Below are positions 37,750 through 46,690 of a stretch of DNA of 64,000 nucleotides, piece after piece. Every line of letters starts with the position of its first letter. Within the stretch, counting starts at the first letter, position 1. This stretch comes from Alphaproteobacteria bacterium PA4. Its GTDB lineage: Bacteria; Pseudomonadota; Alphaproteobacteria; Sphingomonadales; Sphingomonadaceae. The position numbers were made by a program, and so were the translations under genes. The stretch is taken from NCBI GenBank assembly GCA_002256005.1, contig NKIQ01000008.1, positions 38,459-102,458 on the forward strand, given 5' to 3'. Under the pieces are notes generated by a model. It was not told the origin of the DNA and did no database searches. It saw only the letters and a program-made list of their open reading frames with translations.

Positions 37750-38328
37750 TCAGGCGGCCTGGGCGGCCTTGGCGCGGTGGAAGCCGTCGCGGGTTTGCAG
37801 GCGGGTCCAGAGGGCGCGCAGGTGCGGGCCGACCTGATCGAGATGGCCCAGCGTTTCGGCGAAGAGCAGGGCGTAGCCGACCGAGATGTCGGCGACGGTG
37901 AAGCGGCCGGCGCAGAGCCAGTCGCGGCCGTCGGACAGCGTGGCTTCGGCGAGGGCGGTGCGGGCCAGGAACCATTTCAGATAGTCGGCGGCGACCTTGG
38001 GGTTGCGGTTTTCCGGCTTTTCGAGCGTCAGGTAGCGGAAGACGAGCGTCTGCGGAAAGGTCAGCGTCGCCTCGCCATGGTGCAGCCAGTTGAGCCAGGC
38101 GCCGAAGTCGGCCTCGTCGGGGGCCACGGCCAGCGTGCCGGCGCCGTGCTTCACCGCCAGATATTCGCAGATGGCGGCGCTTTCGGTCATCCTGGCCGGG
38201 CCATCCTCGAAATAGGGGATGGTGCCGAGCGGGTTGGTTGCGAGATAGTCGGGCTGGCGCCAGCGCGGCGGGAAGGGCAGCTTGACGAGGTCATAGGCCA
38301 GCCCCAATTCCTCCAGTGTCCATAGCAC
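37750..38328 (-). CDS. Glutathione S-transferase-like protein, possibly shortened at the N-terminus
   Basis: 192 residues from a GTG. The thioredoxin-like half (LWTLEELGLAYDLVKLPF, NPLGTIPYFEDG, MTESAAICEYLAVKH) and helical half (FTVADISVGYALLFAETLG) are clear. The family normally has ~12 more residues before RVLWTLEELGL, including the first beta strand and the catalytic Ser/Cys/Tyr. Upstream the frame reads ARSFR but meets a stop (TGA) without a usable start. Either a frameshift or a real truncation is present. A cytosolic role in glutathione conjugation is inferred. Confidence 0.75.
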   Translation of the reverse strand: MLWTLEELGLAYDLVKLPFPPRWRQPDYLATNPLGTIPYFEDGPARMTESAAICEYLAVKHGAGTLAVAPDEADFGAWLNWLHHGEATLTFPQTLVFRYLTLEKPENRNPKVAADYLKWFLARTALAEATLSDGRDWLCAGRFTVADISVGYALLFAETLGHLDQVGPHLRALWTRLQTRDGFHRAKAAQAA

Positions 38329-38437
38329 GCGGAAGGAGCGGGCCGGTGCCGACTTTCGTTGACGGCAGTCAACAACAAATACCGTTGTTCATCATCGCTT
38401 CACCGGCCCTGGGCAATGGGGCAGTTCTGACAGGATC

Positions 38438-39925
38438 ATGGGTCGTACAATGGCAAACAGACTGAAATTGGCCGGTGGGATTGTGCTCGGGGCGCTGGGC
38501 GGCGTCGCGCTGGCGCTGGGCACCCAGGCGGTGAGCGGCAGCGGCAGCGTCGCGGCGCAGGTGCCGCCAATGGATACCACGCCGCTGGTGCGCGCCGTGC
38601 CGAGTTCGCAGGGCCAGGTTGCCCTGTCCTTTGCCCCCATCGTCAAGCAGACCGCGCCGGCGGTGGTCAATGTCTATACGGCGCGCGTCGATCGCACCCG
38701 GCCGGGCAGCATCGAGGAGTTCATGCGCCAGTTCGCCGGCGCCGGGCCGGCGCAGCCGCGCGTGCAGCAATCGCTGGGCTCCGGCGTCATCGTCGGTGCC
38801 GATGGCCTGATCGTCACCAACAATCATGTCGTCGCCGGGGCCGACCAGATCCTCGTCGCGCTCGCCGACCGCCGCGAATATCCGGCCAAGCTGGTGTTCG
38901 CCGATGCCCGGCTCGACCTGGCGTTGCTGAAGGTCGATACCAAGGGCGCGGCGCTGCCGGTGATCCGCATGGGCGACAGCGACCGTTCGGAAGTGGGCGA
39001 CGTGACCATCGCCATCGGCAACCCCTTTGGCGTCGGCCAGACCGTCACCACCGGCATCGTCTCCGCCATCGCCCGCACCGGCATCGGCGTGTCGGACTGG
39101 CAGTTCTTCATCCAGACCGATGCCGCCATCAACCCCGGCAACTCGGGCGGCGCGCTGCTCGATGCGCAGGGGCGGCTGATCGGCATCAACACGGCGATCT
39201 TCTCGCGCTCCGGCGGTTCCAACGGCATCGGCTTCGCCATCCCGTCAAAGATGGTGCGGGTGTTCCTGAATGCCGCCGACAAGGGCAAGCTGGTGTCGGG
39301 CTGGATCGGCGTGGAGGGCGAGGCGCTGACCGCCGAGAGCGCGCGGCTGGCCGGCATGGACCGGCCGGGCGGGCTGCTGGTGACCGGCGTGGTGCCGGGC
39401 AGCCCCGGCGCGCGCGCCGGCATCAAGGTGGGCGATGTGCTGCGCAGCATCGACGGCAAGGAGGTCGCCGATGGCGGCCAGCTGCGCTATTCGCTGGCCA
39501 CGGAAGGGGTGGGCCGCACATTGGATGTCGTGCTGATCCGCGCCGGGCGCGAGCAGCAGGCACGGGTGACGCTGGCAGCGCCGCCGGAAACCCCGCCGCG
39601 CCAGCTGACGCCGATCACCGCGCAATCGCTGCTTTACGGCGTCACCGTCGCCAATCTGTCGCCGGCCTATGCCCAGGAACTGGGCGCCGGCCTGCCCGAA
39701 GCGGGGGTGGTGGTGGTGGAAATCGCCGCGACCTCGCCGGCGGCGCGCTTCGGCTATCTGCGGCCGGGGGACCTGATCGAGGCGGTCGGTGGCCAGCCGG
39801 TGGCGACGGTGAACGACGTGAAGGCGGCGGCGGCGCGGGGGGCGACGTCCCTGCGCTTCAACCGCGGCGGCCAGCGGGCGGAGTGCGGGGTGACCGCGGG
39901 CGGGGGGATCGGCTGCCGGAGTTAA
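38438..39925 (+). CDS. htrA: HtrA/Deg-family periplasmic serine protease
   Basis: 495 residues. An N-terminal signal/anchor helix (GGIVLGALGGVALALGTQAV) precedes the trypsin-like domain, with the triad in VTNNHVVAGAD (His), ARLDLALLKVD (Asp) and INPGNSGGALLD (Ser). Two PDZ domains follow (around GSPGARAGIKVGDVLRSIDGKEV and AATSPAARFGYLRPGDLIEAVGG). It degrades or refolds damaged envelope proteins. The ATG at 38438 is used; 38450 is possible. It converges on the Anbu gene. Confidence 0.94.
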   Translation: MGRTMANRLKLAGGIVLGALGGVALALGTQAVSGSGSVAAQVPPMDTTPLVRAVPSSQGQVALSFAPIVKQTAPAVVNVYTARVDRTRPGSIEEFMRQFAGAGPAQPRVQQSLGSGVIVGADGLIVTNNHVVAGADQILVALADRREYPAKLVFADARLDLALLKVDTKGAALPVIRMGDSDRSEVGDVTIAIGNPFGVGQTVTTGIVSAIARTGIGVSDWQFFIQTDAAINPGNSGGALLDAQGRLIGINTAIFSRSGGSNGIGFAIPSKMVRVFLNAADKGKLVSGWIGVEGEALTAESARLAGMDRPGGLLVTGVVPGSPGARAGIKVGDVLRSIDGKEVADGGQLRYSLATEGVGRTLDVVLIRAGREQQARVTLAAPPETPPRQLTPITAQSLLYGVTVANLSPAYAQELGAGLPEAGVVVVEIAATSPAARFGYLRPGDLIEAVGGQPVATVNDVKAAAARGATSLRFNRGGQRAECGVTAGGGIGCRS

Positions 39926-39960
39926 GGGGGTGAATCTCCCTTTTTCTCCCTAAATCCCCC

Positions 39961-40731
39961 TCAATCCCCCGCGGATAGCCCCGCATCCGGCTCGCTGGCG
40001 TACTGTGGCAGGGGGATCGCTGCCGCCGCCGCCCGCAGCGCATTCGACCAACGGTCGTTGATTTCACTGTAATAATCGTCATCGGCCTCGATGCGATAGA
40101 CAAGCTCGAGCTTCGAAACGCCGGACCGGATCGAGATCAGATCGATCGGCAAACCCACGGCGAGGTTCGAACGCATCGTCGCGCTGAAAGAGATCAGCCC
40201 GATCTTGATGGCTTCGGCCAGCGGCGTGTCCCAGGCGATCATGCGGTCGAGCACCGGCTTGCCGTACTTGTGCTCGCCGATCTGCAGATAGGGGGTATCG
40301 GGCTGGCATTCGATGAAATTGCCGGCGCCATAGATGAGGAACAGCCGCGGCTTGCGCCCATCGATGGAGCCGGCGAGCAGCAGCGTCGCGTCGGTCTGGA
40401 TCTTGTCGTCGCGGACGACCCGGTCGATGGACTCCTTGGCGTCGCTCAGCGCCTGGCCGACGATCTGGGCGCAGCGGAAGACGGTGGGGGCATCGGCGAG
40501 CCTTTCCTTCTCGCCGCTATCGGGCATGACGATGCCCAGCGCGACGCGGCTCAGCGCGCTCTGCGTGACGGACAGGCTGCCGGCCGACGCGACGGCCACG
40601 ACACGGTTCTCGCCCGATTCCAGCACCCGCAGCTTGCGATAGGTGGAGATATTGTCGACCCCGGCATTGGTGCGGGTGTCGCCCATCATCACCAGCCCTT
40701 CGCGCACCAGAATGCCCACGCAATAGGTCAT
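39961..40731 (-). CDS. Anbu-type proteasome-like peptidase
   Basis: 256 residues. The N-terminus MTYCVGILVREGLVMMGDTRTNAGVDNIS fits the proteasome-like Anbu/BPH family, with Thr2 as the nucleophile exposed after Met removal. The remainder (LLLAGSIDGRKPRLFLIYGAGNFIE, LISFSATMRSNLAVGLPIDLI) follows the N-terminal-nucleophile hydrolase fold. The inner ATG at 40731 is chosen because the nucleophile must follow Met1. It is the last gene of a four-gene unit with transglutaminase, alpha-E and ATP-grasp genes, the known Anbu neighbourhood. Substrate unknown. Confidence 0.9.
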   Translation of the reverse strand: MTYCVGILVREGLVMMGDTRTNAGVDNISTYRKLRVLESGENRVVAVASAGSLSVTQSALSRVALGIVMPDSGEKERLADAPTVFRCAQIVGQALSDAKESIDRVVRDDKIQTDATLLLAGSIDGRKPRLFLIYGAGNFIECQPDTPYLQIGEHKYGKPVLDRMIAWDTPLAEAIKIGLISFSATMRSNLAVGLPIDLISIRSGVSKLELVYRIEADDDYYSEINDRWSNALRAAAAAIPLPQYASEPDAGLSAGD

Positions 40732-40784
40732 GCCGAGCTGCTCCCCCATGAACTGGCCATGCTGTGCAATGCCCCCGTCATCGT

Positions 40785-41633
40785 TCAAGATTGCACCTGG
40801 CCGGACGCCTGTGATTGCGACTGCGACGGGGCCTCGCTGTCGCTGGCGGTGACGCTGACCACCATGGTTTCCATGCCGCCGCCGCGCCGCGCGCCCCGCA
40901 CCGGCGCGGAATCGAGATAATCGAGCCCGACGGCGACGCGCAGATAGGCATCGGTGACCGAAACGCCGTTGGTGGGGTCGAACCCGGTCCAGCCGAGGCC
41001 GGGGATCAGCGCCTCCACCCAGGCGTGCCCGGCGGGTTGCGTCACCAGCCCGTCGGCGCGGACGAGATGGCCGGAGACATAGCGCGCCGCAATGCCGAGC
41101 CGGCGGGCGGCGGCGAGGAAGATATGGCTGTAATCCTGGCAGACCCCGGCGCCGAGCCCGAAGGCGTGGATGGCGTCGGTATGGCTATGGGTGACATCGG
41201 CGTCGAAATTCATCCGCTCATAGAGCGCCGTTGTCAGATTGTGGCAGCTGTTGAGCGGGTTGGCGTCCTCGCAGCTGCGCGCAAAGGCGATGATGCCGGC
41301 ATCGGCCAGCGTCAGCGGCGTCGCGCGCAGGAACACCGGCGCCGGCAGCGGCTCGGCGGTGCCGGCGAGCACCCCATGGGTGTCGATGGTGTCGACATCG
41401 CCGGTGACATGCAGCTTGATGCGCCGCACCGGCTGGTCGGCGTAGAACATGTGGACGATGTTGCCGAAGGCGTCGTGACTGCGGCGCAGATGGCCGTCGA
41501 TATCGGTGTCCAGCCGCCAGTTGACGATGAACTGGCTGTCATGGCCGGTGGGTTCGACGCGCAGCAGCTGGATGACGTCGCCAGCGAGCGCCGAATAGTC
41601 ATAGGTGGTGGTGTAATCGACGCGGATGCGCAT
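40785..41633 (-). CDS. Transglutaminase-like protease, Anbu cluster
   Basis: 282 residues. The N-terminal beta domain (RIRVDYTTTYDYSALAGDVIQLLRVEPTGHDSQ) and the transglutaminase core with the Cys-His-Asp triad are visible: GAGVCQDYSHIFLAAARRLG, QPAGHAWVEALIPGLGW and GFDPTNGVSV. The tail (SQSQSQASGQVQS) is low complexity. Transglutaminase-like proteins here are thought to act as amidases or peptidases on a peptide tag. It starts six bases after the alpha-E gene stops, so they form an operon. Confidence 0.92.
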   Translation of the reverse strand: MRIRVDYTTTYDYSALAGDVIQLLRVEPTGHDSQFIVNWRLDTDIDGHLRRSHDAFGNIVHMFYADQPVRRIKLHVTGDVDTIDTHGVLAGTAEPLPAPVFLRATPLTLADAGIIAFARSCEDANPLNSCHNLTTALYERMNFDADVTHSHTDAIHAFGLGAGVCQDYSHIFLAAARRLGIAARYVSGHLVRADGLVTQPAGHAWVEALIPGLGWTGFDPTNGVSVTDAYLRVAVGLDYLDSAPVRGARRGGGMETMVVSVTASDSEAPSQSQSQASGQVQS

Positions 41634-41639
41634 GGGTGG

Positions 41640-42581
41640 TCAGAACAGATATTGTTCGGCGACGGCTTCGCCCAAACGGTTGTTGTCGCTGATGAATTTC
41701 GTCAGGAACTGGTGCAGCCCGCCTGAAAAGATGGCGTCGATGTTGCCCTGCGCCAGTCGGGCATGGCCGGCGGAGGCGAGCCGGTGCGCGGGCCCGCGCT
41801 TGCCGGTGACGCTGGCCAGCAGGTCGAGATGGCGCAGGATCTCGTCATAGCAGCTGGCGAGGCTGCGCGGGATCTGGCGGTTGAGGATCAGCAGGTCGGC
41901 GACCAGCCAGGGCTTGACCGATTCCCGATACACCCAGCGATAGGCGGTCATCGCCGACACGGTGCGCAGGATCGTCGTCCATTGGAAATAGTCGAGACTG
42001 CCGCCAACACTTTCGCCGCGGGGCAGCAGCAGGTGGTATTTGACATCGAGCAGCCGCGCCGAATTGTCGGCGCGTTCGATGGCGGCACCCAGGTTGATGA
42101 ACCAGAAGGCATCGCCGCGCAGCATGGTGCGCTGGGCGGCGCCTTCGAACGCCGAGATGGCATGCTTGACCAGTTCGAGCAGCGGCCCCAGCGCCTCGCG
42201 GCCATCAAGGGCATGGCCGAAGCGCGACACTTCCAGCCAGGCGGTGTTGATCGCCTCCCAGCCTTCCTCGGTCAGCGCGGTGCGCACCGAACGGGCATTG
42301 GCGCGGGCGGTATCGAGGCAGGAGCGGATCGAGCTGGGATTGTCGGTATCGAGCGTCAGAAAGGTGCTGACGCTGAGCTCATCGAGCGGCAGGCCGCGCG
42401 CGGCATAGGCCTGGGTCATCCAGGTCGCGGCCAGCGCCGATTCCCAGGCATTGCCGGCGCCACCATAGCTGGAGGGCAGGGCGGCGAGCCGCTGCGTCGC
42501 CTCGATCAGCCGCGCCGTGAAATCGGCGCGCTCGAGGTAGCGACCCATCCAGTAGAGATTGGCGGCGGTTCTAGAGAGCAT
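41640..42581 (-). CDS. Alpha-E domain protein, Anbu cluster
   Basis: 313 residues, almost entirely helical. It begins MLSRTAANLYWMGRYLERADFTARLIEATQRLA, the hallmark of the alpha-E domain (PF04168), and continues with repeated aromatic/acidic helices (SIRSCLDTARANARSVRTALTEEGW, LLILNRQIPRSLASCYDEILRHLDLLA). The family lacks catalytic motifs and is always found with circularly permuted ATP-grasp and transglutaminase genes, so it probably acts as a scaffold or substrate carrier. It follows the ATP-grasp gene by 14 bases. Confidence 0.93.
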   Translation of the reverse strand: MLSRTAANLYWMGRYLERADFTARLIEATQRLAALPSSYGGAGNAWESALAATWMTQAYAARGLPLDELSVSTFLTLDTDNPSSIRSCLDTARANARSVRTALTEEGWEAINTAWLEVSRFGHALDGREALGPLLELVKHAISAFEGAAQRTMLRGDAFWFINLGAAIERADNSARLLDVKYHLLLPRGESVGGSLDYFQWTTILRTVSAMTAYRWVYRESVKPWLVADLLILNRQIPRSLASCYDEILRHLDLLASVTGKRGPAHRLASAGHARLAQGNIDAIFSGGLHQFLTKFISDNNRLGEAVAEQYLF

Positions 42582-42595
42582 GGGGTATTCCAGCG

Positions 42596-44041
42596 CTAGT
42601 CATCGACCACCCAAGTGTCCTTGGTGCCGCCGCCCTGCGAGCTGTTCACCACCAATGATCCCGGCGTCATCGCCACCCGGGTCAGGCCGCCCGGCACGAT
42701 CTGCACGCCGTTGCTGCCGGTCAGCACGAACGGCCGCAGGTCGACATGGCGGGCCGCAATGCCGGCGTCGGTGGCGGTGGGGCAGGTGGACAGCGCCAGC
42801 GTCGGCTGGGCGATGAACTTTTCCGGCATGGCCTTCAGCTTGGCCGCGAACGCCGCCAGCGTGGCCTGGGGGGCGTGCGGCCCGATCAGCATGCCATAGC
42901 CGCCGGAGCCATCGACTTCCTTCACCACCAGCTCGGCGAGGTGATCGAGGACATAGCCGAGCGCTTCCGGCTCGCGGCAGCGCCAGGTCGGCACATTCTT
43001 CAGGATCGGCTCCTCGCCCATGTAGAAGCGGACGATATCGGGCATGTAGCTGTAGATCGCCTTGTCATCGGCAACGCCGGTGCCGACCGCATTGGCCAGC
43101 GTGACATTGCCGGCATGATAGGCGGCCATCAGCCCTGGCACGCCGAGCATCGAGGCCGGGTTGAACACCAGGGGATCGATGAAATCATCATCGAGGCGGC
43201 GATAGATGACATCGACCCGCTCCGGCCCCTCGGTAGTGCGCATGTAGACGACATCGTCGCGGACGAAGAGGTCGCTGCCCTCGACCAGCTCGATGCCCAA
43301 TTTGTCGGCAAGGAAGCTGTGTTCGTAAAAGGCGCTGTTGTGGCGGCCGGGGGTGAGCAGCACGCAGACCGGCGCGGCGCTGCCGCGCGCCTGCCGCGGG
43401 CTGACCGACGCCAGCGCCTCCAGCAGCTTTTCGGGATAGGTCTCAACCGGCGCCACCTTCACCCGATCGAACAGTTCGGGCACCAGCTTCAGCATCACCT
43501 CGCGGTTTTCCAGCATGTAGCTGACGCCGGACGGCGTGCGGGCATTGTCTTCCAGCACATAGAAATCATCGGGGCCGGTGCGCACCAGATCGATGCCGGC
43601 GATATGGGTCCAGATGCCGCCGGGCGGCTTGCGCCCGGCCATATGCACGCAATAGCCGGGGTTCTGCAGCACCAGTTCGCTCGGCACCACGCCGGCCCGC
43701 AGGATCTCCTGCGCGCCATAGACATCGGCGAGAAAGGCGTTGAGCGCGTTGACCCGCTGCTTGAGGCCCAGCTCCAGCCGATCCCATTCGCTGCGGGCCA
43801 GGATGCGCGGCACGATATCGAACGGAATCAGGCGCTCGGCGGCATCGGGATCGCCGTAAACGGCGAAGGTGATGCCGATGCGGCGGAAAAACAGCTCGGC
43901 CTGGCGCCGGCGCGCCGCCATCAGCTCCGGCGGCGAATCCTGCAGCCAGGCCTGGATGGAGCGATAGGCAAGGCTGACATCGCCCTCGGCGCTTGCCGCG
44001 CCAAGGCCGTACATTTCGTCAAAGGCTGTTGCTGCCGCCAT
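42596..44041 (-). CDS. Circularly permuted ATP-grasp protein, Anbu cluster
   Basis: 481 residues. The family blocks FDEMYGLGAASAEGDVSLAYRSIQAWLQ, FRRIGITFAVYGDPDAAERLIPFDIVPRILARSEWDRLELGLKQRVNALNAFL, EDNARTPSGVSYMLENREVML and VVKEVDGSGGYGMLIGPHA are typical of the circularly permuted ATP-grasp (DUF404/407/403). It should ligate amino acids or amines to a carboxyl group using ATP. The ATG at 44041 (MAAATAFDEMYG) is used; the longer track ORF is a shadow. It is the first gene of the cluster. Confidence 0.93.
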   Translation of the reverse strand: MAAATAFDEMYGLGAASAEGDVSLAYRSIQAWLQDSPPELMAARRRQAELFFRRIGITFAVYGDPDAAERLIPFDIVPRILARSEWDRLELGLKQRVNALNAFLADVYGAQEILRAGVVPSELVLQNPGYCVHMAGRKPPGGIWTHIAGIDLVRTGPDDFYVLEDNARTPSGVSYMLENREVMLKLVPELFDRVKVAPVETYPEKLLEALASVSPRQARGSAAPVCVLLTPGRHNSAFYEHSFLADKLGIELVEGSDLFVRDDVVYMRTTEGPERVDVIYRRLDDDFIDPLVFNPASMLGVPGLMAAYHAGNVTLANAVGTGVADDKAIYSYMPDIVRFYMGEEPILKNVPTWRCREPEALGYVLDHLAELVVKEVDGSGGYGMLIGPHAPQATLAAFAAKLKAMPEKFIAQPTLALSTCPTATDAGIAARHVDLRPFVLTGSNGVQIVPGGLTRVAMTPGSLVVNSSQGGGTKDTWVVDD

Positions 44042-44157
44042 TCCCGCTCCCGCTGCTCTGGTGCCATTACGGTGCAGTGCAGCGAAAAGCGCAAGGTCAT
44101 TGTGACAAAATGCCGGTTTCGGTTGCGAATGTTGCCAAAAGGCAGCGCTTCCGCGTG

Positions 44158-45381
44158 TCAGTCGGGGCGCTCCATGCCGGTTTCGCTGCGCGATTGCGGG
44201 CGCTCGGCGCGTTCCGGGCGCGGCTGGAAGGCCGGGCGTTCGGCCGGTTGCGGGCGCGGCTGATAGCTGGGCTGATAGCTCGGTGCCGGCCGTTCCTGCC
44301 GCGGTGGCTGGAAGGCCGGCGGTGGCCGGTTTTCCGCCAGACTGCCGCCGATGGCATCGCCGAGGCTGGCCGATGGCCGGCCGGGACGGTTGCCGCCCGG
44401 CGGACGGCCGCCACCATTGCCGCCGGACCAACCCCCCGGGGGTCGCCCGCCGCCATTGCCGCCGGTCCAGCCGCCGTCCGGTCGGCCGTTGTTGCCGCCG
44501 CTCCAGTTGGCCGGTGGCCGCTCGCCCGGCGGACGCGGGGGCCGGCCGGCGATGCTGCCGCCGATCGCGTCACCAACGCCGGGGCGACCGCCGCCCCAAT
44601 TGCCCGGCGGGCGGGACGGACGACCCGGGCGACCGCCATTCCAGCCGCCGCCATTCCAGCCCCCACCGTTCCAGCCACCGCCATTCCAGCCGCCCGGCCG
44701 ACCCTGCCACCCGCTGTTCCAGTTCCAATGGCTGCCCCGCCAGTAATTATACCCCGTCGTCCAGGGCCGGATCTGGCCACCAAAGCCGGGCCGATACAGA
44801 TAGGCGCTGGGCACCCAGACCCAGCCCGGCGCATACCAGCTGTTCCAATTGTCATAGCCCCAACCGGTGCCGAAGCCGACGCTGAAGCTATAGGCCACGC
44901 CCGGCGGCACCGGCGACCAGCCGACGAGCTGCTCATTGCCCTCGGCCTCGCGCCAGGCGACCCAGCTCGGCGCCCATTCGGTGCCCGGCACCCAGACCCA
45001 GCAGTTGAGACGCTCGTCAAAACCCCAGCGGCCATAATGGTCGGTGGCCCAGCCCCAGGGATCGCCGCTGATCCACAAGCGGTTCTCGCCCCAGCGGCCG
45101 TTGACATAGGGACGCCAGCCGGCGGGCGCATTGGGGCGGAAGGCGCGGCCCCAGCGGCTGTCGACCCAGCCGCCATAGGGCGCCAGCGGCTCGAAGAACA
45201 CCGCAATGCTGGTCACATTCTGGCCGCCGAACAAATCGCCGGGCTGGGCATAATCGCCACTGCCCATGCCGGAATCGTAACCGGGCGGATAATCGGGCGC
45301 ATAGCCCGAGGCGTAGTCATAGGCGCAACCGCCGGTGAGCAGCAGCAGGGAGAGCGGAAGCGCACGCAACAAGTTCGACAT
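44158..45381 (-). CDS. Trp/Gly/Pro-rich outer-envelope lipoprotein (DUF6600-like)
   Basis: 407 residues. A lipoprotein signal (LPLSLLLLTGGCAYDYAS) places Cys19 as the lipidated residue. The N-terminal half has repeating aromatic segments (FEPLAPYGGWVDSRWGRAFRPNAPAGWRPYVNGRW, HYGRWGFDERLNCWVWVPGTEWAPSWV), the DUF6600 pattern. The second half is low complexity: GGWNGGGWNGGGWNGGGWNG, then PGRPSRPPG, GGRPPGGWSGGNGGGRP and a Pro/Arg/Gln tail. Function unknown; a structural role at the surface is conceivable. Divergent from MAPEG. Confidence 0.8.
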   Translation of the reverse strand: MSNLLRALPLSLLLLTGGCAYDYASGYAPDYPPGYDSGMGSGDYAQPGDLFGGQNVTSIAVFFEPLAPYGGWVDSRWGRAFRPNAPAGWRPYVNGRWGENRLWISGDPWGWATDHYGRWGFDERLNCWVWVPGTEWAPSWVAWREAEGNEQLVGWSPVPPGVAYSFSVGFGTGWGYDNWNSWYAPGWVWVPSAYLYRPGFGGQIRPWTTGYNYWRGSHWNWNSGWQGRPGGWNGGGWNGGGWNGGGWNGGRPGRPSRPPGNWGGGRPGVGDAIGGSIAGRPPRPPGERPPANWSGGNNGRPDGGWTGGNGGGRPPGGWSGGNGGGRPPGGNRPGRPSASLGDAIGGSLAENRPPPAFQPPRQERPAPSYQPSYQPRPQPAERPAFQPRPERAERPQSRSETGMERPD

Positions 45382-45495
45382 CGGGCAACCCTTTCGATTG
45401 CCAAAAGGTTACGCTGTCATGGCTTGCGGCGCGATGAATGGCATTTGCCTTGCCGCGCGCCGGGGCGCACCATGGCGGGGACAAGGGAGACGCCC

Positions 45496-45891
45496 ATGAC
45501 CATCGAACTGAAAATCCTCGGCCTGACGCTGATCCTGGCGGTGATCCAGATCCTGCTGTTCGACGTGGCGCGCACCCGCCAATATGGCCTCAACTGGAAC
45601 ACCGGCCCGCGCGACGAAACCATGCCGCCATTGTCGGCCCATGCCGAACGCCTGCGCCGGGCGCAGGACAATCTCTTCGAGACTCTGCCCCTGTTCATTG
45701 CCGCCATTCTCGGCCTGCACGCCGCCGGCATTTCGACACCGGCGACGATCATGGGCGCCCAGATCTATTTCTGGGGCCGGGTGCTCTATGTGCCGCTCTA
45801 TGCCTTCGGGGTTCGCACGCTGCGCTCGATCGTCTGGCTGATCAGCTTCGGCGGGCTGATGAGCCTGTTGCTCGCCTTCGTGCTCGCCTGA
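45496..45891 (+). CDS. MAPEG-family membrane protein
   Basis: 131 residues with about four membrane helices. TIELKILGLTLILAVIQILLFDVARTRQYGLNWNTGPRD, then LRRAQDNLFETLPLFIAAILGLHAAG and FWGRVLYVPLYAFGVRTLRSIVWLISFGGL, are the MAPEG pattern (RAxxNxxET motif, here RAQDNLFET). Relatives are membrane-associated glutathione/eicosanoid transferases; the bacterial role is unclear. The ATG at 45496 follows aagggaga. The stop overlaps the next ATG. Confidence 0.88.
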   Translation: MTIELKILGLTLILAVIQILLFDVARTRQYGLNWNTGPRDETMPPLSAHAERLRRAQDNLFETLPLFIAAILGLHAAGISTPATIMGAQIYFWGRVLYVPLYAFGVRTLRSIVWLISFGGLMSLLLAFVLA

Positions 45892-46583
45892 TGCCCGGCC
45901 ATCGCGAATCGCATCTTGTTGCCCGCATCGGATGGTTGCGCGCTGCGGTGCTCGGCGCCAACGACGGCATCGTCTCGACAGCCAGCCTGATCATCGGTGT
46001 CGCGGCCGGTGGTGGGTCACAAGGCGCCATATTGGTTGCAGGGGCAGCCGGCCTAGCCGCGGGCGCCATGTCGATGGCCGCCGGCGAATATGTCTCGGTC
46101 AGCAGCCAGGCCGATACAGAGACCGCCGACCTCGCGCGCGAAAAGGCCGAAATCCTCGCCGATCCGGCCAGCGAACATGCCGAACTCGCCGGCATCTATC
46201 GCGAGCGTGGCCTTGATGCGCCGCTCGCCGAACAGGTGGCGGCGCAATTGATGGCCGGCGACGCGCTCGCCGCCCATGCCCGTGATGAGCTGGGCATTTC
46301 GGCAAGCCTGGCGGCGCGCCCCATCCAGGCGGCGGTCACGTCGGCCCTGACCTTCACGGTCGGCGCGGCCCTGCCGCTGCTCATGGTGGTGCTGCTGCCG
46401 GCAGATTGGCTGGTCATCGGCGTATCGGTGGCAGCGCTGGCGTTTCTGGCCTTGCTGGGCGCTGTCGGTGGCCGCGCCGGGGGCGCCCCCATCGGCCGGG
46501 CCATGCTGCGCGTCACCTTCTGGGGTGCATTGGCGATGGCGGCGACGGCTGGCATCGGGCGGCTTGTCGGGACGGTGGTCTGA
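45891..46583 (+). CDS. VIT/CCC1-family metal transporter
   Basis: 230 residues. The N-terminal ARIGWLRAAVLGANDGIVSTASLIIGVAAG is the VIT1/Ccc1 signature, followed by AGAMSMAAGEYVSVSSQADTETADLAREK and an acidic loop (EHAELAGIYRERGLDAPLA), then three hydrophobic helices. Members transport Fe2+ or Mn2+ across membranes. The start overlaps the MAPEG stop (TGATG), so translation is coupled. Confidence 0.92.
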   Translation: MPGHRESHLVARIGWLRAAVLGANDGIVSTASLIIGVAAGGGSQGAILVAGAAGLAAGAMSMAAGEYVSVSSQADTETADLAREKAEILADPASEHAELAGIYRERGLDAPLAEQVAAQLMAGDALAAHARDELGISASLAARPIQAAVTSALTFTVGAALPLLMVVLLPADWLVIGVSVAALAFLALLGAVGGRAGGAPIGRAMLRVTFWGALAMAATAGIGRLVGTVV

Positions 46584-46690
46584 AACCACGAGTCCGCGTC
46601 CCCCAGGTCGTCAGCGACGCTTTCGCCGCTCGGCAAGAACAGGGTTAGCAGCCGAAGGCAAATGTGATCGCCGGTTTGCGAACTTCGGGT

